Below are positions 34,270 to 41,177 of a stretch of 42,529 bases of DNA, piece by piece. Location: assembly GCA_014800785.1 (NCBI GenBank), contig JAAVFK010000021.1:12931-55459 (forward strand). Direction: 5' to 3'. The translations under genes were made by a program, and so were the position numbers. Each line of letters starts with the position of its first letter. Position 1 is the first letter of the stretch. Under the pieces are notes generated by a model. It was not told the origin of the DNA. It made no database searches and worked only from the letters and a program-made list of their open reading frames with translations. Source of the DNA: Bacteroidales bacterium (GTDB taxonomy: Bacteria; Bacteroidota; Bacteroidia; Bacteroidales; Muribaculaceae).

Positions 34270-35319
34270 TCAATATTTGTCAAAATTCTTCACTCCCTTG
34301 ATATTCTTTGCGGATGGGAGTTCCGCGGCGCTGATCGGATAGGGGAGAGCTCCGGGGTGGGCGCTGTATTCGCCGGGTGCCGTCGCGAGTGACTTGACGT
34401 AGGCCCCTTTCGCGTTCGCAGGCACGATTATCTGTGCTTTCGGGTTGGCGAGCTGGAAGAAAAACTTCCCTTCGTCACCGAGGTATCCCGTCAGGATCGG
34501 TTTTTCGTTGCGCAGCACTATCGTTGCGAGACCCTTCATCCTTGACGTTTCGCGGAACGATACCGATTCGAGCGATGCCGGCAGGTCTATCGAAGTGACC
34601 GACACGCAGTCTGTCAGCGCCCCCGGTGCAATTTTAACGGTGCCCTCCCGTACGATGATCTTTCCTCCGCGGGCTCTCGGGCAGATGAGCAGCGACTCTC
34701 CGTTTTTGGAGTAGAGCATACCGTTGTCTGAAGAGAATGTGCCGTTGTTGGGGTCTACTGTCAGACGTTCGAGGTGTTGAAGCTGCTTGATGCCCTGGAT
34801 TTTTTCTATCTTGGCCGGGACGTTTATCGCGGCCAGACGGTCGCTCCATCTGAACATCGTCAGATCCATAACTTTCCAGTCGCTGCCGACGGTCACGTCT
34901 GCAATCTCGGGACATTTGAAGAACACGCCCTGTCCGAAGACCACGGGGTTGCCGGGAAAGACCACGCTCCTGAGCGAGTCACAGTCTTCGAAAGCGAAGT
35001 CACCGATCTCTTCCACTCCGGCCGGAATCACGATTCCCTTGAGGCGGTCGGCGTTGGCGAAAGCCTTGCGGCCGATAGCCTTGACGTTATAGACCACGTC
35101 ATTGTGTTTGACCTTGGCCGGGATCTCGACGGTCCCCGAGACTGTCGGCACCTTCTTGTCGGCAATACTGCCGTCGTAGGTCACCGCTACGGTCCGCGCC
35201 GTCTTGTTGGTGATTTCGAAGCAGAGCCGCTGTCCGTTGACCGTCGCCGTGAAGTCATGGGCTTGCGAGGCGAGGGATCCGAGCAGCAGAACTGCAGTCA
35301 GAATTTTTTTCAGTTTCAT
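34270..35319 (-). CDS. Exported BspA-like leucine-rich repeat protein
   Basis: 349 residues with a signal peptide (MKLKKILTAVLLLGSLASQA). Several LRR_5 (BspA-type) repeats follow, such as VKAIGRKAFANADRLKGIVIP, with IGDFAFEDCDSLRSVVFPG next and IAPGALTDCVSVTSIDLP later. BspA-like LRR domains bind host or bacterial surface ligands in known cases. This one is short, and its repeats are irregular after residue 170. It sits 13 bases after the second EF-hand-like gene. The C-terminal region (IIVPANAKGAYVKSL) continues LRR_5 style. Confidence 0.85.
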   Translation of the reverse strand: MKLKKILTAVLLLGSLASQAHDFTATVNGQRLCFEITNKTARTVAVTYDGSIADKKVPTVSGTVEIPAKVKHNDVVYNVKAIGRKAFANADRLKGIVIPAGVEEIGDFAFEDCDSLRSVVFPGNPVVFGQGVFFKCPEIADVTVGSDWKVMDLTMFRWSDRLAAINVPAKIEKIQGIKQLQHLERLTVDPNNGTFSSDNGMLYSKNGESLLICPRARGGKIIVREGTVKIAPGALTDCVSVTSIDLPASLESVSFRETSRMKGLATIVLRNEKPILTGYLGDEGKFFFQLANPKAQIIVPANAKGAYVKSLATAPGEYSAHPGALPYPISAAELPSAKNIKGVKNFDKY

Positions 35320-35332
35320 ATCTGTCGGAGGG

Positions 35333-35908
35333 TCAGGCGTTGTAGGTGTCCACGTCGGCGTCGTTGACGTAATCGGGGAGATCGTTCTGAGCGAACTGCG
35401 GGTTGAAACCGACGGCGTTGGCGAAGGGTTGCATGGCTATGTTCTGGTCCTGAACCTGGGTGACTTCGTTTTCCTGAATTTGTTGGTCGCCGTTCATGTC
35501 GACCATCATCAGGTCGGCTTTGCCGTCGAGGTCGATGTCCAGGAAGCCCACCTCCTGACCCTCGACGTTGACCACGGCGATGTCCATCTGCGATCCGTCG
35601 GGGTTGGTAACGCGGTCGTAGCTGAGCACTTCCACCTCGGGCTCAGGGTCGGGCTGAACCGGATCCACAGGTTTCGGCTCCGGGTTCACGGGCGGGACCG
35701 GCTCGGGCTGGACGTCCTGGGGTGTGGGGGCCGGAGCGGGCTGCTGTGCGGCGGGTTGGGCCACCACTTCGGGGACTATTTCGTCGGAGGCTTCGGCGGA
35801 CTGGGGGGTGATGGCCGCGCCAGCCACCACACCGACTGCGGCACCTGCGGCGGTGCTTGCGCCGGTAGCCATATTCTTCTTCATCTCGTCTTTGCTTTCC
35901 TGTTTCAT
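35333..35908 (-). CDS. Small glycine-zipper, proline-rich, EF-hand-like protein
   Basis: 191 residues. A Gly/Ala hydrophobic segment near the N-terminus (TGASTAAGAAVGVVAGAAI), a Pro/Glu/Gln-rich middle (about 50-105), then calcium-loop-like DIDLDGKADLMMVDMNGDQ and QENEV. Its last 80 residues parallel those of the 330-residue protein encoded at 32672-33664, so the two are paralogues with different middles. A promoter lies directly upstream. No enzymatic motif is visible. Confidence 0.7.
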   Translation of the reverse strand: MKQESKDEMKKNMATGASTAAGAAVGVVAGAAITPQSAEASDEIVPEVVAQPAAQQPAPAPTPQDVQPEPVPPVNPEPKPVDPVQPDPEPEVEVLSYDRVTNPDGSQMDIAVVNVEGQEVGFLDIDLDGKADLMMVDMNGDQQIQENEVTQVQDQNIAMQPFANAVGFNPQFAQNDLPDYVNDADVDTYNA

Positions 35909-35940
35909 AGCTTATAGTGTTTTAAGTTGTTTTGATGATG

Positions 35941-35972
35941 CAAAAGTACCTCCGAACCTACGCCCCGCCAAG
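35941..35972 (-). promoter_or_regulatory. Promoter upstream of the glycine-zipper/EF-hand-like gene
   Basis: Minus strand: CTTG (35972-35969, one mismatch to TTTG), 20 bases, TACTTTTG (35948-35941, exact TAnnTTTG). The predicted start is about 27 bases before the ATG. It would drive the right-to-left half of the island from this gene through the Sel1 gene. Confidence 0.65.
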
Positions 35973-36100
35973 CATTTTGCCGCATCCTGTACGAAATACC
36001 CCGATTACTCCACGAAATTGCGCCGCGCCCCCCTCGCCGGCGCCCCCCGCCTCGCAAATCAACCCAACATTTGTCGTCGGTATCCGAAGCGTTTTTTGCC

Positions 36101-37237
36101 TCAGTATCTGATTATTCCGCACCATTTAGGGAAACTATCTGAATAAATTTTACAGTTTTTGGGGATGTGAACAACTTTCAATGATTTACAATCAGAGAAG
36201 GCCCCGCTATCTATTTCCTCAATAGATCTGGGTATAGCGATTGATTCTAATGCGTCGCAACCTGTGAAGGCAAATTTACCAATGCTTATTATAGAAGAAG
36301 GTAAAACCACTTTGTCTAGAGATGTACAGTATGCAAAGGCATTTTCTTCAATTGAAGTCACGGAATTCGGAATATCAATGCGATTCAATTCATGCACACC
36401 GTAAAAAGTTTTTTCCCCTATAACCTTTACTGAATTCGGAATTTGATATATGTATAGACCTAGGGGAGCGAATCCTACCAAAGTCCCGTTAACAACTAAG
36501 CATCTGTTGTCCGGAGTGGCAAATTTCCCGTAGAATGCGTTCAAATTACTACAGTAATCAAATGCTCCGGCTTCAATATATTGGACTGACATTGGTATAT
36601 TAATATATGGAAGAGAAGTGCAAGACGTAAATGCGTCCTTCTTAATTACCGTTACGGATTCCGGTATTACAATAGATTTTAGAGATTCACAGAATCCAAA
36701 AGTGCCATCGAGGATGCTAATAGAGTTAGGAATAGTCACTGTGGTTAATGATTTACAACCCCAAAAGGCACCTCTGCCAATTGTTGTGACTGATCTTGGA
36801 ATGTTCACAGTGGCTAATGCACAATGCGAAAAGGCTGAGTTCCCAATTGTAGTAACTGAGCTTGGAATATTCACAGAGTTTAATGAAACACACCATGCAA
36901 AGGCCTCTTTCCCAATTGTAGTAACTGAGTTAGGTATTTCTACTGACCTTAAAAAGTCAAAGCTCCTAAATGCATAATCTCCTATTGTCTTTACAGAATT
37001 TGGAATTTTGACCTCCGTGATGGTTTTGGGGTATTGACCCTCTTTTATAATGGTAGGACGATTATCTTGGCCACCGCCACCTTGATGTCGCTGAGGTTTA
37101 GTGGGCTTTTTTCTCGGCTTTGTAGATTGCTGAGTTGGCTTCTTAGCGGGGCGCGTGACCTTGCCCTGGCCGAAAGAGTCGGCTGTGGCGAGGGCTATGA
37201 TGGCGATGAGACAGAGGGTCAGGAGTCGGTGTTTCAT
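36101..37237 (-). CDS. Exported BspA-like leucine-rich repeat protein with shared leader cassette
   Basis: 378 residues from MKHRLLTLCLIA; a longer frame reads into a hairpin repeat and is rejected. The N-terminal 56 residues (signal peptide to FGQGK, then a Lys/Pro/Gln linker ending HQGGGGQD) are nearly identical to those of the FGE-fold protein upstream. From about residue 75 come at least ten regular LRR_5 repeats of the form ITEVKIPNSVKTIGDYAFRS or VTIPNSISILDGTFGFCESL. These end in a divergent part (FPKWCGIIRY). The repeats point to ligand binding at the cell surface. It follows the FGE gene, with hairpin copy C between them. Confidence 0.87.
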   Translation of the reverse strand: MKHRLLTLCLIAIIALATADSFGQGKVTRPAKKPTQQSTKPRKKPTKPQRHQGGGGQDNRPTIIKEGQYPKTITEVKIPNSVKTIGDYAFRSFDFLRSVEIPNSVTTIGKEAFAWCVSLNSVNIPSSVTTIGNSAFSHCALATVNIPRSVTTIGRGAFWGCKSLTTVTIPNSISILDGTFGFCESLKSIVIPESVTVIKKDAFTSCTSLPYINIPMSVQYIEAGAFDYCSNLNAFYGKFATPDNRCLVVNGTLVGFAPLGLYIYQIPNSVKVIGEKTFYGVHELNRIDIPNSVTSIEENAFAYCTSLDKVVLPSSIISIGKFAFTGCDALESIAIPRSIEEIDSGAFSDCKSLKVVHIPKNCKIYSDSFPKWCGIIRY

Positions 37238-37250
37238 TTGTCGGGTTATT
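37052..37250 (-). repeat. ~200-bp duplicated gene start, copy 1 (LRR gene)
   Basis: Collinear, gap-free match at a constant offset of 1069 bases to 38121-38319, with about 13 mismatches counted by eye. It covers the leader just before the ATG, the signal peptide and the Gly/Lys/Pro linker. Confidence 0.85.
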
Positions 37251-37289
37251 CGGTTAGGAGTGTAATTGTATAAATAGTCATCGGCTCGG

Positions 37290-37319
37290 CAATGTAGGGA
37301 CATCGCTTCGCGATGTTTC
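37290..37319 (-). repeat. 30-nt hairpin repeat, copy C (LRR leader)
   Basis: Same flanks as copies A and B but the stem is ACATCGC/GCGATGT around GAA: the differences lie in matching stem positions and keep all seven pairs. It lies 53 bases upstream of the LRR start, in the opposite orientation to A and B. Confidence 0.88.
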
Positions 37320-37367
37320 CCAGGCACCATGTTTCTGTCGATGCGGATTCATCGAAAACAGCGAACC

Positions 37368-38306
37368 TTAGAGCGCCAGGCGTAAGCCAACGTACGTAAG
37401 GCAGTCACGCGGCTTAAGGCAGCCACGATTAGCCACACGGCAGTAAAACGCGCCCTGGCTCTGGCTACCACCACGTACAACACGCATAGCGGTGTTAGGA
37501 GACGATTTATACCTATTGCTCCAGTTATCGGAACACCATTCCATGACATTACCCGTCATATCAAATATGCCTAACTCATTACCGAGTTTCTGTGCTACCG
37601 GATGTGTTCTGCCACCGCTGTTTTCATCATACCATGCCACTCTGTCAATATCGTCACTACCACTATATTTATAGCCCCGAGACCTATTGCCGCCGCGAGC
37701 CGCGTATTCCCATTCCGCCTCAGTCGGCAGACGAAAATTTCGTCCCGTCAGACGGTTCAACTTCTCTACAAATTCATGACAGTCATACTTTGAAACATTT
37801 TCAACTGGAAGCGTCTCTCCTCGAAGATTCGACGGATTGGAACCCATAACCGCTACCCACAATTGTTGCGTCACTTCGGTTTTGCCAATATAGAATGTCG
37901 AAACAGATTCGGTGTGTACCGGTTTTTCATCAGAGTCGCCGGTATTTGATCCCATGCTGTAAGTTCCGCGATCTACCCTTACCATATCGAAACTGACACC
38001 ATTAACCGTGAATGTCTCTACCGGTGCACTCAAAGCTCGGGGAGCCGGTGGATTAGTGTTGGTAGGACGATTATCTTGGCCACCCGATGGGTTGAGGTTG
38101 ATCGTCGTGTTGGCTGTGTTGGTAGGATGACTATCTTGGCCACCGCCACCTTGATGTCGCTGAGGTTTAGTGGGCTTTTTTTTCGGCTTTGTAGATTGCT
38201 GAGTTGGTTTCTTAGCGGGGCGCGTCACCCTGCCCTGGCCGAAGGTGTCGGCCGTGGCGAGAGCTATGATGGCGATGAGGCAGATGGTCAGGAGTCGGTG
38301 TTTCAT
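37368..38306 (-). CDS. Exported FGE-sulfatase-fold (SUMF1-like) protein
   Basis: 312 residues. The N-terminal signal peptide and linker (to HQGGGGQD, then a second short GGQD repeat) are shared with the LRR protein. From about residue 95 comes a full FGE-sulfatase domain: VNGVSFDMVRVDRGTYSMGS, FYIGKTEVTQQLWVAVMGSNP, the signature NFRLPTEAEWEYAARGG, GIFDMTGNVMEWCSD, and RVVRGGSQSQGAFYCRVANRG near the end. The active-site cysteine pair of true formylglycine-generating enzymes is not seen in the RGGS..CR region (one Cys only). It is therefore probably a binding or structural member of the fold. It lies between the kinase and LRR genes and could be the outer partner of the kinase. Confidence 0.88.
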   Translation of the reverse strand: MKHRLLTICLIAIIALATADTFGQGRVTRPAKKPTQQSTKPKKKPTKPQRHQGGGGQDSHPTNTANTTINLNPSGGQDNRPTNTNPPAPRALSAPVETFTVNGVSFDMVRVDRGTYSMGSNTGDSDEKPVHTESVSTFYIGKTEVTQQLWVAVMGSNPSNLRGETLPVENVSKYDCHEFVEKLNRLTGRNFRLPTEAEWEYAARGGNRSRGYKYSGSDDIDRVAWYDENSGGRTHPVAQKLGNELGIFDMTGNVMEWCSDNWSNRYKSSPNTAMRVVRGGSQSQGAFYCRVANRGCLKPRDCLTYVGLRLAL

Positions 38307-38319
38307 TTATCGGGTTATT
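38121..38319 (-). repeat. ~200-bp duplicated gene start, copy 2 (FGE-fold gene)
   Basis: Partner of 37052-37250. The low mismatch count and identical frame indicate a recent duplication or gene-conversion event that placed the same export cassette before two different domains. Confidence 0.85.
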
Positions 38320-38345
38320 TGTCGGGTTATTTGTCGGGTTATTTG
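38310..38345. repeat. Three perfect 12-bp tandem repeats at the kinase end / FGE-fold gene leader
   Basis: TCGGGTTATTTG occurs three times without interruption. On the transcript strand the unit contains TAA, the first of which is the kinase stop codon, and the run ends four bases before the FGE-fold ATG. The equivalent position before the LRR gene has one related copy (37241-37250). Confidence 0.85.
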
Positions 38346-39871
38346 GATTTGGCGGGTTTGCCGTCGTGCCATTGGCCTCTGGACTCGTCCGGCTGGCTAT
38401 TTTTGAAGTAGCCTTCGAAATAGGCATTGCCTGCTTTGCTGATGTAGATGCCTTTGTAGTATTTGTTATCCTTGAACTCTCCTTCAAAGACGTCGCCGTT
38501 GGAAACGATATATTTTGCTTGACCTTCAAAGTTGCCATTCTTAAACTCACCGTAATAGATCCCTCCCTTATATGGACCATCTATAATTTTCGCTTCACCA
38601 TAATCAGGTATGTATGTATCTCCGACTTCAAAAGCCGTTCCGGTAAACACTACTTTTCCTAATGCTGTGTCAAACGTTATATCTTTAACATTTGTTGCGG
38701 CATTATCCATATCGTCGTTACTCTCCTGCACACGAGAAGTGTCGGTTAGTGCTATTGCAGAGTCGTCTTCGGATGTAGCGTTTGCGGAGTGATTGCCCAA
38801 CAGAGCCCATAGGATGATAGGCAGGGCTACTATCAGTATTCCCGCTCCCCAGGCAATGAAATTTTTGTATTTGCTTTTGGGCGGTTCCTTTTTAATCCAG
38901 TCGGGATTATTAGGCTTTCGGGGTTTCGGGGTCGGTTTCGGGGCTGCCGGCTTGACTTCGGTGGCGTCGCTGTCGGTGCGGGTCTTTTCGTTGCGCGTGT
39001 AGGTTCGGGTCGCCATTCTGAGATCCGCGAGGAAATCCGCTATGGTCTCGTGGCGATTCTTGCGGCCCGAGGACATCGCTTTGGAGATCGGGCCGATCAG
39101 TTTGGCGGGGATAGTTGCGGGGAAGGTCAGCTCCTCTTCAACGAGGCGAGGCGCCTGTGGTGGCGTCACACCCGAAAGGATATAATAGAGCGTAGCTGCG
39201 AGGGAATAGCAGTCAGTCTGGGGAGAGAACTCCTTGACACCACCATCATTATATTGCTCCATCGGGGCGAAGCCGTGAGAGATGCCGGTCGGTGTTGTCG
39301 AAGTTTGGTGACCCTCCGAATCATACTGTTTCGAGAGACCGAAATCGATCAGGATGGCTGCGCCATCCTTGCGGCGCACCATAATGTTGGCCGGTTTCAC
39401 GTCCAGATGATTGATCCTGCGGTCGTGAACATAGATGAGGGCCTCTCCGACCTTCTCGATATAGTCCAGCGCCTGCTTCTCGGGGAGTGGACCGCCGTTC
39501 TTGACCATAGCCGAAAGCGACTCTCCCTCGATATATTCCATTACATAATAGGCCGTATTGTTCTCCTCGAACGCCGAGTAGATACGGATGATTCCCGGAT
39601 GGTCGAACTTGGCGATGTTTCGCGCCTCCTTGAGGAACTTGGCCTTCAGACGGTTGACGAACTCGGCGGTGCTCTGCGTTCCGAGGCGCACACGACTGGT
39701 GGTCGCGTCGCGGTCACAATAGTCCTTGGGGAAGAACTCCTTGATCGCGACGAGACGGCCGAGATTAATGTCGAGGGCGAGATAGGTTATGCCGAAACCT
39801 CCCTGGCCGAGAACCTTTTCTATGCGGTAGGAGCCGTGCTGGAGCAGGACTCCCGGTTGAAGAATCTGCAT
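38339..39871 (-). CDS. Transmembrane Ser/Thr protein kinase with C-terminal MORN-like repeats
   Basis: 510 residues. Kinase domain (about 10-290): glycine loop GQGGFG, Lys44 in VAIKEFF, catalytic HLDVKPAN (Asp157; the usual HRD Arg is Leu), DFG at 176-178, and the activation segment GISHGFAPMEQY. A basic Pro/Lys linker, a membrane helix (about 338-358, WGAGILIVALPIILWALLG) and an acidic region follow. The last 90 residues hold MORN-type repeats (YYGEFKNGNFEGQAKYIVSN, FEGEFKDNKYYKGIY, YFEGYFKNSQ). The sensor-like MORN part is outside the membrane and the kinase inside. The missing HRD arginine suggests activation without activation-loop phosphorylation. It starts four bases after the FHA/zinc-ribbon gene. 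A PP2C phosphatase and FHA proteins encoded nearby complete the set. Confidence 0.93.
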   Translation of the reverse strand: MQILQPGVLLQHGSYRIEKVLGQGGFGITYLALDINLGRLVAIKEFFPKDYCDRDATTSRVRLGTQSTAEFVNRLKAKFLKEARNIAKFDHPGIIRIYSAFEENNTAYYVMEYIEGESLSAMVKNGGPLPEKQALDYIEKVGEALIYVHDRRINHLDVKPANIMVRRKDGAAILIDFGLSKQYDSEGHQTSTTPTGISHGFAPMEQYNDGGVKEFSPQTDCYSLAATLYYILSGVTPPQAPRLVEEELTFPATIPAKLIGPISKAMSSGRKNRHETIADFLADLRMATRTYTRNEKTRTDSDATEVKPAAPKPTPKPRKPNNPDWIKKEPPKSKYKNFIAWGAGILIVALPIILWALLGNHSANATSEDDSAIALTDTSRVQESNDDMDNAATNVKDITFDTALGKVVFTGTAFEVGDTYIPDYGEAKIIDGPYKGGIYYGEFKNGNFEGQAKYIVSNGDVFEGEFKDNKYYKGIYISKAGNAYFEGYFKNSQPDESRGQWHDGKPAKSK

Positions 39872-39875
39872 TTTC

Positions 39876-40679
39876 TTATTTCTCTATGAACTGGCACTTG
39901 CAATAGGGGCAGTGCATCGAATATTGCTTCTTGAGGAGATTGTAGCTGAGGTTGCCGAGGAACTTGTTACACTCCGGATTGGGGCATACATAATCGTCGG
40001 TCAGCTTCTCGGTAGCCGCCTTGCGGTCTTCATAGCTCGTGTCCTTCTTCCGGTAGTTCACCAGATAGAGCCCGAAGCTGATTGCGGCAACCGGAATGGT
40101 GATGTAGAGGGTGTTGACGGCCACGAACGACGCGAGAATCGGGCTGGCCACACCGGAAAACGAGCCCACCATAATCGGGAGCATACGCTTCTTGCCGATC
40201 TCCTGCTGACGGATGGCGATACGGTCCATCTCAGTCTCATAATTGTTCCACACCTGCTTGAGGTGGCGGATATTGAACTGCTTTGTGGCCGCTGATCCCC
40301 CGGCGGCGCTACCGCCGGAGACGGCGGTGGTGAGAAGCTTCCGGGCCGTGTCGATCACCAGGGCGAGGTTGATGTTGAAATGATCCTTGCCGAGCTCGAC
40401 CGAATTCGAGCCCGTGACCTTTTTGGAGACGATCTCCGAACCGTTAACATAGGTGACGTTCTCAGGCTTCATATTGGTCAGCACCATGTTGCCAAGATTG
40501 TCGACCGTAATTTTAGCGTGGGCCTTGCGTTCGGTCGGCTTGCACCGGCTGACGGAGGCCGGGACGCACCCCGGCGCACCGATAGCCGCTGTCTTCCCGG
40601 CACCGTCGATCGCGACAAGGAGGCGACCCGACCCCGGTTCCTTGCCGATAAGTATGGTTTTTCCTTTCAGATTGTTCAT
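39876..40679 (-). CDS. FHA-like membrane protein with C-terminal zinc ribbon
   Basis: 267 residues. The first 110 resemble an FHA domain, somewhat divergent: ILIGKEPGSGRLLV, then SRCKPTERKAHAKITV in place of the usual phospho-recognition loop, TYVNGSEIVSK, and VELGKDHFNINL. Two membrane helices (about 170-215, PIMVGSFSGVASPILASFVA, then LYITIPVAAISFGLYLV) follow. A zinc ribbon ends the protein (YVCPNPECNKFL ... HCPYCKCQF). It has the same two modules as the soluble zinc-ribbon/FHA protein at 31236-31823 but in reverse order and membrane-anchored. It lies directly upstream of the kinase and is probably its docking partner or substrate. Confidence 0.75.
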   Translation of the reverse strand: MNNLKGKTILIGKEPGSGRLLVAIDGAGKTAAIGAPGCVPASVSRCKPTERKAHAKITVDNLGNMVLTNMKPENVTYVNGSEIVSKKVTGSNSVELGKDHFNINLALVIDTARKLLTTAVSGGSAAGGSAATKQFNIRHLKQVWNNYETEMDRIAIRQQEIGKKRMLPIMVGSFSGVASPILASFVAVNTLYITIPVAAISFGLYLVNYRKKDTSYEDRKAATEKLTDDYVCPNPECNKFLGNLSYNLLKKQYSMHCPYCKCQFIEK

Positions 40680-40764
40680 GTGTGTAATGTTTGAAAGCGG
40701 ACCTGATATTATAGCTATTCAGCGGTGGCGCTAAGCAGCGACCTAAGCTGGTCTGAGCAGCGAC

Positions 40765-41133
40765 CTAAGCCGGATTGGAAACATACAGGTCCCGAAGTTT
40801 CTTCAGCGCATCTTTCGAGACGCTGAGGTTGTATTCGAAATTCTCGCCGTCGCTGAGCACGAGTTTCTGGCGAAGGATCGCTATCTGGTAGACATAGTTC
40901 AGATTCACGATATGTCGTTTGCCGATTCGGGCGAAAGTTCCTGCCGAGTCCTTGAGACTCGCGGCAAGTATCTCCTGCATCTGCGCGAGATTCATGCAGA
41001 CGGTCGCCTTCAGCTTGTTGTTGAGGATTATATGCGTATAATTCCCATCCGATTCAAAGTAGACGATCTTAGTGATGTCCACTCTGAAGAACTCGTCGCG
41101 CGAGTTCAGATACAGATATTTGCTCCGGTTCAT
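40765..41133 (-). CDS. Stand-alone LytTR DNA-binding protein
   Basis: 122 residues from MNRSKYLYLNSRDEFFR; the longer frame would overlap the upstream membrane gene by 100 bases. It consists of a LytTR domain only: IVYFESDGNYTHIIL, FARIGKRHIVNLNYV and LSVSKDALKKLRDL. With no receiver domain it needs some other switch, possibly the membrane protein encoded upstream or phosphorylation by the island kinase. It could regulate the island. Its position at the upstream end of the signalling genes fits such a role. Confidence 0.88.
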   Translation of the reverse strand: MNRSKYLYLNSRDEFFRVDITKIVYFESDGNYTHIILNNKLKATVCMNLAQMQEILAASLKDSAGTFARIGKRHIVNLNYVYQIAILRQKLVLSDGENFEYNLSVSKDALKKLRDLYVSNPA

Positions 41134-41177
41134 GATGATGCGTTTTGAGGTGATCGACTGCACGAAAGTAACCGATG

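Noticed and set aside
37238-37330. Upstream extension of the LRR protein
   Set aside because: It reads through hairpin copy C and lacks a signal peptide at its start; MKHRLLTLCL begins a good one.
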